A stretch of DNA of 64,000 nt from Micromussa lordhowensis (Eukaryota; Cnidaria; Anthozoa; Scleractinia; Lobophylliidae). Shown here one piece after another: positions 33,841 through 46,787 of this stretch. The first letter of the stretch is position 1; every line of letters begins with the position of its first letter. The position numbers were made by a program, and so were the translations under genes. A model generated the notes under the pieces. It worked only from the letters and a program-made list of their open reading frames with translations, searched no databases and had not been told where the DNA came from. The stretch is taken from assembly GCA_964020085.1 (NCBI GenBank), contig OZ026604.1, positions 24,893,427 through 24,957,426 of the forward strand, in the 5' to 3' direction.

Positions 33841-34209
33841 TGATGGCATTGGCACCAGGTTGTTTTTTCTGGCCTTCTTTTTGCAGTAGTTTGCCCTGGT
33901 CCCAACTTTGCAGAATTTCAGAAAACGCGCGCTGGGGGTCCCCTTGGCAAATTTGACATAGCTCGGCTTCACGGGCACTTTAAGAGGCCCGGTTTGCAGC
34001 AAAATGTTCTGCTAGGTTGGCTCTTCAAGCAAATCCTAGTTAGGACATGATGGCATTGGCACCAGGGTGTTTTTTCTGGCCTTCTTTTTGCAGTAGTTTG
34101 CCCTGGTCCCAACTTTGCAGAATTTCAGAAAACGCGCGCTGGGGGTCCCCTTGGCAAATTTGACATAGCTCGGCTTCACGGGCACTTTAAGAGGCGCGGT
34201 TTGCAGCAA

Positions 34210-35478
34210 AATGTTCTGCTAGGTTGGCACTTTAAGGAAATGCTAGTTAAAACATGATGACATTGGCGCCAGGGTGTTTTTTCTGGCCTTCTTTTTGCAG
34301 TAGTTTGCCCTGGCCTCAACTTTGCAGAATTTTAGAAAACGCGCGCTGGGGGTCCCCTTGGCAAATTTGAGATAGCTCGGCTTCACGAGCACTTTAAGAG
34401 GCGCGGTTTGCAGCAAAATGTTGTGCTGGGTTGGCACTTCAAGGAAATTTTAGTTAGGACATGATGGCATTGGCGCCAGGGTGTTTTTTCTGGCCTTCTT
34501 TTTGCAGTAGTTTGCCCTGGTCCCAACTTTGCAGAATTTCAGAAAACGCGCGCTGGGGGTGTCCTTGGCAAATTTGACATAGCTCGGCTTCATGGGCACT
34601 TTAAGAGGCGCGGTTTGCAGTAAAATGTTCTGCTAGGTTGGCACTTGAAGAAAATGTTAGTTAGGACATGATGGCATTAGCGCCAGGGTGTTTTTTCTGG
34701 CCTTCTTTTTGCAGTAGTTTGCCCTGGTCCCAACTTTGCAGAATTTCAGAAAACGCGCGCTGGGGGTCCCCTTGGCAAATTTGACATAGCTCGGCTTCAT
34801 GGGCACTTTAAGAGGCGCGGTTTGCAGCAAAATGTTCTGCTAGGTTGGCGCTTTAAGAAAATGTTAGTTAGGACATGATGGCATTGGCGACAGGGTTTTT
34901 CTTCTGGCCTTCTTTTTGCAGTAGTTTGCCCTGGTCCCAACTTTGCAGAATTTCAGAAAACGCGCGCTGGGGGTTCCCTTGGCAAATTTGACATAGCTCG
35001 GCTTCACGGGCACTTTAAGAGGCGCGGTTTGCAGCAAAATGTTCTGCTAGGTTGGCACTTTAAGGAAATGCTAGTTAAAACATGATGACATTGGCGCCAG
35101 GGTGTTTTTTCTGGCCTTCTTTTTGCAGTAGTTTGCCCTGGTCTCAACTTTGCAGAATTTTAGAAAACGCGCGCTGGGGGTCCCCTTGGCAAATTTGAGA
35201 TAGCTCGGCTTCACGAGCACTTTAAGAGGCGCGGTTTGCAGCAAAATCTTGTGCTGGGTTGGCACTTCAAGGAAATTTTAGTTAGGACATGATGGCATTG
35301 GCGCCAGGGTGTTTTTTCTGGCCTTCTTTTTGCAGTAGTTTGCCCTGGTCCCAACTTTGCAGAATTTCAGAAAACGCGCGCTGGGGGTCTCCTTGGCAAA
35401 TTTGACATAGCTCGGCTTCATGGGCACTTTAAGAGGCGCGGTTTGCAGTAAAATGTTCTGCTAGGCTGGCACTTGAAG
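34210..35478 (+). repeat. 4-mer offset duplication inside the 9-mer region (828 bp)
   Basis: A segment with GTTAAAACATGATGAC, AATTTGAGATAG, CACGAGCAC, TTGTGCTGGGTTGG and GCAGTAAAATG occurs at about 34,245-34,650 and again 828 bp later. The later copy is itself part of the 9-mer, so the element appears a third time near 36,936. Confidence 0.8.
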
Positions 35479-36512
35479 AAAATGTTAGTTAGGACATGAT
35501 GGCATTGGCGCCAGGGTGTTTTTTCTGGCCTTCTTTTTGCAGTAGTTTGCCCTGGTCCCAACTTTGCAGAATTTCAGAAAACGCGCGCTGGGGGTTCCCT
35601 TGGCAAATTTGACATAGCTCGGCTTCACGGGCACTTTAAGAGGCGCGGTTTGCAGCAAAATGTTTTGCTAGGTTGGCACTTTAAGGAAATTTTAGTTAGG
35701 ACATGATGGCATTGGCGCCAGGGTGTTTTTTCTGGCCTTCATTTTGCAGTAGTTTGCCCTGGTCTTAACTTTGCAGAATTTCAGAAAACGCGCGCTGGGG
35801 GTCGCCTTGGCAAATTTGAGATAGCTCGGCTTCACGGGCACTTTAAGAGGCGCGGTTTGCAGCAAAATGTTGTGCTAGGTTGGCATTTTAAGGAAATCTT
35901 AGTTAGGACATGATGGCATTGGCGCCAGGGTGTTTTTTCTGGCCTTCTTTTTGCAGTAGTTTGCCCTGGTCCCAACTTTGCAGAATTTCAGAAAACGCGC
36001 GCTGGGGGTCTCCTTGGCAAATTTGACATAGCTCGGCTTCACGGGCACTTTAAGAGGCGCCGGTTGAAGCAAACTGTTCTTCTAGGTTGGCACTTGAAGG
36101 AAATTTTAGTTAGGACATGATGGCATTGGCGCCAGGGTGTTTTTTCTGGCCTTCTTTTTGCAGTAGTTTGCCCTGGTCCCAACTTTGCAGAATTTCAGAA
36201 AACGCGCGCTGGGGGTCCCCTTGGTAAATTTGACATAGCTCGGCTTCAAGGGCACTTTGAGAGGTGCGGTTTGCAGCAAAATGTTTTGCTAGGTTGGCAC
36301 TTTACGGAAATTATAGTTAGGACATGATGGCATTGGCGCCGGGGTGTTTCTTCTGGCCTTCTTTTTGCAGTAGATTGCCCTGGTCCCAACTTTGCAGAAT
36401 TTCAGAAAACGCGCGCTGGGGGTCCCCTTGGCAAATTTGACATAGCTCGGCTTCACGGGCACTTTAAGAGGCGCGGTTTGCAGCAAAATGTTTTGCTAGG
36501 GTGGCACTTTAA
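34650..36512 (+). repeat. 9-mer HOR, copy 1 (1,863 bp)
   Basis: Nine monomers repeat at exactly 1,863 bp. Markers: GGCATTAGCGCC (34,674), GGCGACAGGGTTTTTCTTC (34,886), GTTAAAACATGATGAC, GCAGTAAAATG, TTCATTTTGCAG with AATTTGAGATAG, GCGCCGGTTGAAGC with GTTCTTCTAGG, CCTTGGTAAATT with TTCAAGGGC, and GAAATTATAG with GTTTCTTCTGG. Identity begins after 34,649 and ends at 36,512. Confidence 0.92.
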
Positions 36513-38375
36513 GAAAATGTTAGTTAGGACATGATGGCATTAGCGCCAGGGTGTTTTTTCTGGCCTTCTTTTTGCAGTAGTTTGCCCTGGTCCCAACTTT
36601 GCAGAATTTCAGAAAACGCGCGCTGGGGGTCCCCTTGGCAAATTTGACATAGCTCGGCTTCATGGGCACTTTAAGAGGCGCGGTTTGCAGCAAAATGTTC
36701 TGCTAGGTTGGCGCTTTAAGAAAATGTTAGTTAGGACATGATGGCATTGGCGACAGGGTTTTTCTTCTGGCCTTCTTTTTGCAGTAGTTTGCCCTGGTCC
36801 CAACTTTGCAGAATTTCAGAAAACGCGCGCTTGGGGTTCCCTTGGCAAATTTGACATAGCTCGGCTTCACGGGCACTTTAAGAGGCGCGGTTTGCAGCAA
36901 AATGTTCTGCTAGGTTGGCACTTTAAGGAAATGCTAGTTAAAACATGATGACATTGGCGCGAGGGTGTTTTTTCTGGCCTTCTTTTTGCAGTAGTTTGCC
37001 CTGGTCTCAACTTTGCAGAATTTTAGAAAACGCGCGCTGGGGGTCCCCTTGGCAAATTTGAGATAGCTCGGCTTCACGAGCACTTTAAGAGGCGCGGTTT
37101 GCAGCAAAATGTTGTGCTGGGTTGGCACTTCAAGGAAATTTTAGTTAGGACATGATGGCATTGGCGCCAGGGTGTTTTTTCTGGCCTTCTTTTTGCAGTA
37201 GTTTGCCCTGGTCCCAACTTTGCAGAATTTCAGAAAACGCGCGCTGGGGGTCTCCTTGGCAAATTTGACATAGCTCGGCTTCATGGGCACTTTAAGAGGC
37301 GCGGTTTGCAGTAAAATGTTCTGCTAGGCTGGCACTTGAAGAAAATGTTAGTTAGGACATGATGGCATTGGCGCCAGGGTGTTTTTTCTGGCCTTCTTTT
37401 TGCAGTAGTTTGCCCTGGTCCCAACTTTGCAGAATTTCAGAAAACGCGCGCTGGGGGTTCCCTTGGCAAATTTGACATAGCTCGGCTTCACGGGCACTTT
37501 AAGAGGCGCGGTTTGCAGCAAAATGTTCTGCTAGGTTGGCACTTTAAGGAAATTCTAGTTAGGACATGATGGCATTGGCGCCAGGGTGTTTTTTCTGGCC
37601 TTCATTTTGCAGTAGTTTGCCCTGGTCTCAACTTTGCAGAATTTCAGAAAACGCGCGCTGGGGGTCGCCTTGGCAAATTTGAGATAGCTCGGCTTCACGG
37701 GCACTTTAAGAGGCGCGGTTTGCAGCAAAATGTTGTGCTAGGTTGGCATTTTAAGGAAATCTTAGTTAGGACATGATGGCATTGGCGCCAGGGTGTTTTT
37801 TCTGGCCTTCTTTTTGCAGTAGTTTGCCCTGGTCCCAACTTTGCAGAATTTCAGAAAACGCGCGCTGGGGGTCTCCTTGGCAAATTTGACATAGCTCGGC
37901 TTCACGGGCACTTTAAGAGGCGCCGGTTGAAGCAAACTGTTCTTCTAGGTTGGCACTTGAAGGAAATTTTAGTTAGGACATGATGGCATTGGCGCCAGGG
38001 TGTTTTTTCTGGCCTTCTTTTTGCAGTAGTTTGCCCTGGTCCCAACTTTGCAGAATTTCAGAAAACGCGCGCTGGGGGTCCCCTTGGTAAATTTGACATA
38101 GCTCGGCTTCAAGGGCACTTTGAGAGGTGCGGTTTGCAGCAAAATGTTTTGCTAGGTTGGCACTTTACGGAAATTATAGTTAGGACATGATGGCATTGGC
38201 GCCGGGGTGTTTCTTCTGGCCTTCTTTTTGCAGTAGATTGCCCTGGTCCCAACTTTGCAGAATTTCAGAAAACGCGCGCTGGGGGTCCCCTTGGCAAATT
38301 TGACATAGCTCGGCTTCACGGGCACTTTAAGAGGCGCGGTTTGCAGCAAAATGTTTTGCTAGGGTGGCACTTTAA
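36513..38375 (+). repeat. 9-mer HOR, copy 2 (1,863 bp)
   Basis: All markers of copy 1 recur in order. Differences seen include GCGCTTGGGG for GCGCTGGGGG near 36,830, GCGAGGGTG for GCCAGGGTG near 36,960, and TTCTGCT for TTTTGCT near 37,527. The match to copy 1 stops at about 38,376. Confidence 0.92.
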
Positions 38376-41300
38376 GGAAATTTTAGTTAGGACATGATGG
38401 CATTGCCGCCAGGGTGTTTTTTCTGGCCTTCTTTTTGCAGTAGTTTGCCCTGGTCCCAACTTTGCAGAATTTCAGAAAACGCGCGCTGGGGGTCCCCTTG
38501 GCAAATTTGACATAGCTCGGCTTCACGGGCACTATAAGAGGCGCGGTTTGCAGCAAAATGTTTTGCTAGGTTGGCACTTTAAGGAAATGCTAGTTAAGAC
38601 ATGATGGCATTGGCGCCAGGGTTTTCTTTCTGGCCTTCTTTTTGCAGTAGTTTGCCCTGGTCCCAACTTTGCAGAATTTCAGAAAACGCGCGCTGGGGGT
38701 CCCCTTGGCAAATTTGACATAGCTCGGCTTGACGGGCACTTTAATAGGCGCGGTTTGCAGCAAAATGTTCTGCTAGGTTGGCACTTCCAGGAAATCCTAG
38801 TTAGGACATGATGGCATTGGCGCCAGGGTGTTTTTTCTGGCCTTCTTTTTGCAGTAGTTTGCCCTGGTGCCAACTTTGCAGAATTTCAGAAAACGCGCGC
38901 TGGGGGTCCCCTTGGCAAATTTGACATAGCTCGGCTTCACGGGCACTTTAAGAGGCGCGGTTTGCAGCGAAATGTTCTGCTAGGTTGGCACTTTAAGAAA
39001 ATTTTAGTTAGGACATGATGGTATTGGCGCCAGGGTGTTTTTTTCTGGCCTTCTTTTGGCAGTAGTTTGCCCTGGTCCCAACTTTGCAGAATTTCAGAAA
39101 ACGCGCGCTGGGGGTCCCCTTGGAAAATTTGACATAGCTCGGCTTCACGGGCACTTTAAGAGGCGCGGTTTGCAGCAAAATGTTCTGCTAGGTTGGCACT
39201 TGAAGGAAATTGTAGTTAGGACATGATGGCATTGGCGCGAGGGTGTTTTTTCTGGCCTTCTTTTTGCAGTAGTTTGCCCTGGTCCCAACTTTGCAGAATT
39301 TCAGAAAACGCGCGCTGGGGGTCCCCTTGGCAAATTTGACATAGCTCGGCTTCACGGGCACTTTAAGAGGTGCGGTTTGCAGCAAAATGTTCTGCTAGGT
39401 TGGCACTTCAAGGAAATGTTAGTTAAGACATGATGGCATTGGCGCCAGGGTTTTTTTTTTTGGCCTTCTTTTTGAAGTAGTTTGCCGTGGTCCCAACTTT
39501 GCAGAATTTCAGAAAACGCGCGCTGGGGGTCCCCTTGGCAAATTTGACATAGCTCGGCTTCACGGGCACTTTAAGAGGCGCGATTTGCAGCAAAATGTTC
39601 TGCTAGGGTGGCACTTGAAGGAAATTTTAGTTAGGACATAATGACATTGGCGGCAGGGTGTTTTTTCTGGCCTTCTTTTTGCAGTAGTTTGCCCTGGTCC
39701 CAACTTTGCAGAATTTCAGAAAACGCGCGCTGGGGGTCCCCTTGGCAAATTTGACATAGCTCGGCTTCACGGGCATTTTAAGAGGCGCGGTTTGCAGCAA
39801 AATGTTCTGCTAGGTTGGCACTTCAAGGAAATTTTAGTTACGACATGATGGCATTGGCGCCGGGGTGTTTTTTCTGGCCTTATTTTTGCAGTAGTTCGCC
39901 CTGGTCCCAACTTTGCAGAATTTCAGAAAACGCGCGCTGGGGGTCCCCTTGGCAAATTTGACATAGCTCGGCTTCACGGGCACTTTAAGAGGCGCGGTTT
40001 GCAGCAAAATGTTCTGCTAGGTTTGCATTTGAAGGAAATCTTAGTTAGGACATGATGGCATTGGCGCCAGGGTGTTTTTTCTGGCCTTCTTTTTGCAGTA
40101 GTTTGCCCTGGTCCCAACTTTGCAGAATTTCAGAAAACGCGCGCTGGGGGTCCCCTTGGCAAATTTGACATAGCTCGGCTTCACGGGCACTTTAAGAGGC
40201 GCGGTTTGCAGCAAAATGTTCTGCTAGGTGGGCACTTGAAGGAAATTCTAGTTAGGACATGATGGCATTGGCGCCGAGATGTATTTTCTGGCCTTATTTT
40301 TGCAGTAGTTTGCCCTGGTCCCAACTTTGCAGAATATCAGAAAATGCGCGCTGGGGGTCCCCTTGGCAAATTTGACATACCTCGGCTTCACGGGCACGTT
40401 AAGAGGCGCGGTTTGCAGCGAAATGTTCTACTAGGTTGGTGCTTCAAGGAAATTGTAGTTAAGACATGATGGCATTGGCGCCAGGGTTTTTTTTCTGGCC
40501 TTCTTTTTGCAGTAGTTTGCCCTGGTCCCAGCTTTGCAGAATTTCAGAAAACGCGCGCTGGGGGTCCCCTTGGCAAATTTGACATAACTCGGCTTCACGG
40601 GCACTTTAAGAGGCGCCGTTTGCAGCAAAATGTTCTGCTGGGTTGGCACCTCAAGGAAATTCTAGTTAGGACATGATCGCATTGGCGCCAGGGTGTTTTT
40701 TCTGGCCTTCTTTTTGCGGTAGTTTGCCCTGGTCCAAACTTTGCAGAATTTTAGAAAACGCGCGCTGGGGGTCCCTTTTGCAAATTTGACATAGCTCGGC
40801 TTCACGGGCACTTTAAGAGGCGCGGTTTGCAGCAAAATGTTCTGCTAGGTTGGCACTTCAAGGAAATCCTAGTAAGGACATGATGGTATTGGCGCCAGGG
40901 CGTTTTTTATGGCCTTCTTTTTGCAGTAGTTTGCCCTGGTCCCAACTTTGCAGAATTTCAGAAAACGCGCGCTGGGGGTCGCCTTGGCAAATTTGACATA
41001 GCTCGGCTTCATGGGCACTTTAAGAGGCGCGGTTTGCAGCAATATTTTCTGCTAGGTTGGCACTTGAAGGAAATGTTAGTTAGGACATGATGGCATTGGC
41101 GCCAGGGTGTTTTTTCTGGCCTTCTTTTTGCAGTAGTTTGCCCTGGTCCCAACTTTGCAGAATTTCAGAAAACGCGCGCTGGGGGTCCCTTTGGCAAATT
41201 TGACATAGCTCGGTTTCACGGGCACTTTAAGAGGCGCGGTTTGCAGCAAAATGTTCTGCTTGGCTGGCACTTGAATGAAATCCAAGTTAGGACATGATGG

Positions 41301-42174
41301 CATTGGCGCCAGGGTGTTTTTTTTTGGCCTTCTTTTTGCAGTAGTTTGCCCTGGTCCCAACTTTGCAGAATTTCAGAAAACGCGCGCTGGGGGTCCCCTT
41401 GGCAAATTTGACATAGCTCGGCTTCACGGGCACTTTAAGAGGCGCGGTTTGCAGCAAAATGTTCTGCTAGGTTGGCACTTTAGGACAATTGTAGTTAGGA
41501 CATGATGGCATTGGCGCCGGGGTGCTTTTTCTGGCCTTCTTTTTGCAGTAGTTTGCCCTGGTCCCAACTTTGCAGAATTTCAGAAAACGCGCGCTGGGGG
41601 TCCCCTTGGCAAATTTGACATAGCTCGGCTTCACGGGCACTTTAAGAGGCGCGGTTTGCAGCAAAATGTTCTGCTAGGTTGGCACTTTAAGGAAATCCTA
41701 GTTAGGACATGATGACATTGGCGCCAGAGTGTTTTTTCTGGCCTTGTTTTTGCAGTAGTTTGCCCTGGTCCCAACTTTGCAGAATTTCAGAAAACGCGCG
41801 CTGGGGGTCCCCTTGGCAAATTTGGCATAGCTCGGCTTCACAGGCACTTTAAGAGGCGCAGTTTGCAGCAAAATGTTCTGCTAGGTTGGCACTTCAAGGA
41901 AATGCTAGTTAGGACATGATGGCATTGGCGCCAGGGTGTTTTTTCTGGCCTTCTTTTTGCAGTAGTTTTCCCTGGTCCCAACTTTGCAGAATTTCAGAAA
42001 ACGCGCGCTGGGGGTCCCCTTGGCAAATTTGACATAGCTCGGCTTCACGGGCACTTTAAGAGGCGCGGTTTGCAGCAAAATGTTTTGCTAGGTTGGCACT
42101 TTAAGGAAATTCTACTTAGGACATGATGACATTGGCGCCAGGGTGTTTTTTCTGGCCTTCTTTTTGCAGTAGTT
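38376..42174 (+). repeat. Mosaic monomers between the 9-mer and 11-mer HORs
   Basis: About eighteen monomers. Four of them (39.6-40.36 kb: GACATAATGACATTGG with GCGGCAGGG, GGGCATTTTAAG, CTTATTTTTGCAGTAGTTCG, GCATTTGAAGG, GCCGAGATGTATTTTC) are an outlying relative of the first part of the 11-mer. Bases 40.43-41.7 kb resemble 11.5-13.3 kb and 59.3-60.1 kb. T-tract expansions are at 39,048 (T7 then CTGG), 39,451 (eleven T) and 41,317 (T9). Confidence 0.8.
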
Positions 42175-44452
42175 TGCCCTGGTCCCAACTTTGCAGAATT
42201 TCAGAAAACGCGCGCTGGGGGTCCCCTTGGTAAATTTGACATAGCTCGGTTTCACGGGCACTTTAAGAGGCGCGCTTTGCAGCAAAATGTTCTGCTAGGT
42301 TGGCACTTGAAGGAAATTTTAGTTAGGACATAATGACATTGGCGGCAGGGTGTTTTTTCTGGCCTTCTTTTTGCAGTAGTTTGCCCTGGTCCCAACTTTG
42401 CAGAATTTCAGAAAACGCGCGCTGGGGGTCCCCTTGGCAAATTTGACATAGCTCGGCTTCACGGGCATTTTAAGAGGCGCGGTTTGCAGCAAAATGTTCT
42501 GCTAGGTTGGCACTTCAAGGAAATTTTAGTTAGGACATGATGGCATTGGCGCCGGGGTGTTTTTTCTGGCCTTATTTTTGCAGTAGTTCGCCCTGGTCCC
42601 AACTTTGCAGAATTTCAGAAAACGCGCGCTGGGGGTCCCCTTGGCAAATTTGACATAGCTCGGCTTCACGGGCACTTTAAGAGGCGCGGTTAGCAGCAAA
42701 ATGTTCTGCTAGGTTGGCATTTGAAGGAAATCTTAGTTAGGACATGATGGCATTGGCGCCAGGGTGTTTTTTCTGGCCTTCTTTTTGCAGTAGTTTGCCC
42801 TGGTCCCAACTTTGCAGAATTTCAGAAAACGCGCGCTGGGGGTCCCCTTGGCAAATTTGACATAGCTCGGCTTCACGGGCACTTTAAGAGGCGCGGTTTG
42901 CAGCAAAATGTTCTGCTAGGTTGGCACTTGAAGGAAATCCTAGTTAGGACATGATGGCATTGGCGCCGAGATGAATTTTCTGGCCTTATTTTTGCAGTAG
43001 TTTGCCCTGGTTCCAACTTTGCAGAATTTCAGAAAACGCGCGCTGGGGGTCCCCTTGGCAAATTTGACATAGCTCGGCTTCACGGGCACTTTAAGAGGCG
43101 CGGTTTGCAGCAAAATGTTTTGCTAGGTTGGCACTTCAAGGAAATTTTAGTTACGACATGATGGCATTGGCGCCAGGGTGTTTTTTCTGGCCTTCTTTTT
43201 GCAGTAGTTTGCCCTGGTCCCAACTTTGCAGAATTTCAGAAAACGCGCGCTGGGGGTCCCCTTGGCAAATTTGACATAGCTCGGCTTCACGGGCACTTTA
43301 AGAGGCGCGGTTTGCAGCAAAATGTTCTGCTAGGTTGGCACTTCAAGGAAATTGTAGTTAGCACATGATGGCATTGGTGCCAGGGTTTTTTTTTTTGGCC
43401 TTATTTTTGTAGTAGTTTGCCCTGGTCCCAACTTTGCAGAATTTCAGAAAACGCGCGCTGGGGGTCCCCTTGGCAAATTTGACATAGCTCGGCTTCACGG
43501 GCACTTTAAGAGGCGCGGTTTGCAGCAAAATGTTCTGCTAGGTTGGCACTTTAAGGAAATCCTAGTTAGGACATGATAACATTGGCGCCAGTGTGTTTTT
43601 TCTGGCCTTCTTTTTGCAGTAGTTTGCCCTGGTCCCAACTTTGCAGAATTTCAGAAAACGCGCGCTGGGGGTCCCCTTGGCAAATTCGACATAGCTCGGC
43701 TTCACGGGCACTTTAAGAGGCGCGGTTTGCAGCAAAATGTTTTCCTAAGTTGGCACTTTAAGGAAATTCTAGTTAGGACATGATGGCATTGGCGCCGGGG
43801 TGTTTTTTCTGGCCTTCTTTTTGCAGTAGTTTGCCCTGGTCCCAACTTTGCAGAATTTCAGAAAACGCGCGCTGGGGGTCCCCTTGGTAAATTTGACATA
43901 GCTCGGTTTCACGGGCACTTTAAGAGGCGCGCTTTGCAGCAAAATGTTCTGCTAGGTTGGCACTTTAAGGAAATGCTAGTTAGGACATGATGGGATTGGC
44001 GCCAGGTTGTTTTTTCTGGCCTTCTTTTTGCAGTAGTTTGCCCTGGTCCCAACTTTGCAGAATTTCAGAAAACGCGCGCTGGGGGTCCCCTTGGCAAATT
44101 TGGCATAGCTCGGCTTCACAGGCACTTTAAGAGGCGCAGTTTGCAGCAAAATGTTCTGCTAGGTTGGCACTTGAAGAAAATGCTAGTCAGGACATGATGG
44201 CTTTGGCGCCAGGGTGTTTTTTCTGGCCTTCTTTTTGCAGTAGTTTGCCCTGGTCCCAACTTTGCAGAATTTCAGAAAACGCGCGCTGGGGGTCCCCTTG
44301 GCAAATTTGACATAGCTCGGCTTCACGGGCACTTTAAGAGGCGCGGTTTGCAGCAAAATGTTCTGCTAGGTTGGCACTTCAAGGAAATTGCAGTTAGCAC
44401 ATGATGGCATTGGTGCCAGGGTGTTTTTTCTGGCCTTATTTTTGTAGTAGTT
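42175..44452 (+). repeat. 11-mer HOR, copy 1 (2,278 bp)
   Basis: Eleven monomers repeat at 2,278 bp, which is 11 x 207 plus 1; the extra base is an eleven-T run at 43,386. Markers: CCTTGGTAAATT with CGGTTTCAC and GCGCGCTTTG, GACATAATGACATTGG, GGGCATTTTAAG, GTAGTTCGCCC, GGTTAGCAGC, GCCGAGATGAATTTTC, GTTACGACATG, GGTGCCAGGG with TTTTTGTAG, GATAACATTGG, TTTTCCTAAG, GATGGGATTGG, and GGCATAGC with CACAGGC. Confidence 0.92.
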
Positions 44453-46787
44453 TGCCCTGGTCCCAACTTTGCAGAATTTCAGAAAACGCGCGCTGGGGGT
44501 CCCCTTGGTAAATTTGACATAGCTCGGTTTCACGGGCACTTTAAGAGGCGCGCTTTGCAGCAAAATGTTCTGCTAGGTTGGCACTTGAAGGAAATTTTAG
44601 TTAGGACATAATGACATTGGCGGCAGGGTGTTTTTTCTGGCCTTCTTTTTGCAGTAGTTTGCCCTGGTCCCAACTTTGCAGAATTTCAGAAAACGCGCGC
44701 TGGGGGTCCCCTTGGCAAATTTGACATAGCTCGGCTTCACGGGCATTTTAAGAGGCGCGGTTTGCAGCAAAATGTTCTGCTAGGTTGGCACTTCAAGGAA
44801 ATTTTAGTTAGGACATGATGGCATTGGCGCCGGGGTGTTTTTTCTGGCCTTATTTTTGCAGTAGTTCGCCCTGGTCCCAACTTTGCAGAATTTCAGAAAA
44901 CGCGCGCTGGGGGTCCCCTTGGCAAATTTGACATAGCTCGGCTTCACGGGCACTTTAAGAGGCGCGGTTAGCAGCAAAATGTTCTGCTAGGTTGGCATTT
45001 GAAGGAAATCTTAGTTAGGACATGATGGCATTGGCGCCAGGGTGTTTTTTCTGGCCTTCTTTTTGCAGTAGTTTGCCCTGGTCCCAACTTTGCAGAATTT
45101 CAGAAAACGCGCGCTGGGGGTCCCCTTGGCAAATTTGACATAGCTCGGCTTCACGGGCACTTTAAGAGGCGCGGTTTGCAGCAAAATGTTCTGCTAGGTT
45201 GGCACTTGAAGGAAATCCTAGTTAGGACATGATGGCATTGGCGCCGAGATGAATTTTCTGGCCTTATTTTTGCAGTAGTTTGCCCTGGTTCCAACTTTGC
45301 AGAATTTCAGAAAACGCGCGCTGGGGGTCCCCTTGGCAAATTTGACATAGCTCGGCTTCACGGGCACTTTAAGAGGCGCGGTTTGCAGCAAAATGTTTTG
45401 CTAGGTTGGCACTTCAAGGAAATTTTAGTTACGACATGATGGCATTGGCGCCAGGGTGTTTTTTCTGGCCTTCTTTTTGCAGTAGTTTGCCCTGGTCCCA
45501 ACTTTGCAGAATTTCAGAAAACGCGCGCTGGGGGTCCCCTTGGCAAATTTGACATAGCTCGGCTTCACGGGCACTTTAAGAGGCGCGGTTTGCAGCAAAA
45601 TGTTCTGCTAGGTTGGCACTTCAAGGAAATTGTAGTTAGCACATGATGGCATTGGTGCCAGGGTTTTTTTTTGTGGCCTTATTTTTGTAGTAGTTTGCCC
45701 TGGTCCCAACTTTGCAGAATTTCAGAAAACGCGCGCTGGGGGTCCCCTTGGCAAATTTGACATAGCTCGGCTTCACGGGCACTTTAAGAGGCGCGGTTTG
45801 CAGCAAAATGTTCTGCTAGGTTGGCACTTTAAGGAAATCCTAGTTAAAACATGATAACATTGGCGCCAGTGTGTTTTTTCTGGCCTTCTTTTTGCAGTAG
45901 TTTGCCCTGGTCCCAACTTTGCAGAATTTCAGAAAACGCGCGCTGGGGGTCCCCTTGGCAAATTCGACATAGCTCGGCTTCACGGGCACTTTAAGAGGCG
46001 CGGTTTGCAGCAAAATGTTTTCCTAAGTTGGCACTTTAAGGAAATTCTAGTTAGGACATGATGGCATTGGCGCCGGGGTGTTTTTTCTGGCCTTCTTTTT
46101 GCAGTAGTTTGCCCTGGTCCCAACTTTGCAGAATTTCAGAAAACGCGCGCTGGGGGTCCCCTTGGTAAATTTGACATAGCTCGGTTTCACGGGCACTTTA
46201 AGAGGCGCGCTTTGCAGCAAAATGTTCTGCTAGGTTGGCACTTTAAGGAAATGCTAGTTAGGACATGATGGGATTGGCGCCAGGTTGTTTTTTCTGGCCT
46301 TCTTTTTGCAGTAGTTTGCCCTGGTCCCAACTTTGCAGAATTTCAGAAAACGCGCGCTGGGGGTCCCCTTGGCAAATTTGGCATAGCTCGGCTTCACAGG
46401 CACTTTAAGAGGCGCAGTTTGCAGCAAAATGTTCTGCTAGGTTGGCACTTGAAGAAAATGCTAGTCAGGACATGATGGCTTTGGGGCCAGGGTGTTTTTT
46501 CTGGCCTTCTTTTTGCAGTAGTTTGCCCTGGTCCCAACTTTGCAGAATTTCAGAAAACGCGCGCTGGGGGTCCCCTTGGCAAATTTGACATAGCTCGGCT
46601 TCACGGGCACTTTAAGAGGCGCGGTTTGCAGCAAAATGTTCTGCTAGGTTGGCACTTCAAGGAAATTGCAGTTAGCACATGATGGCATTGGTGCCAGGGT
46701 GTTTTTTCTGGCCTTATTTTTGTAGTAGTTTGCCCTGGTCCCAACTTTGCAGAATTTCAGAAAACGCGCGCTGGGGGTCCCCTTGGC
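44453..46787 (+). repeat. 11-mer HOR, copy 2
   Basis: The markers match copy 1 in order, with the same +1 length at 45,664, where the run reads nine T, G, T. Differences include GTTAAAACATGATAAC for GTTAGGACATGATAAC near 45,845 and TTTGGGGCC for TTTGGCGCC near 46,490. Identity stops at about 46,788 (CCTTGGCAAATT against CCTTGGTAAATT at 44,510). Confidence 0.92.
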
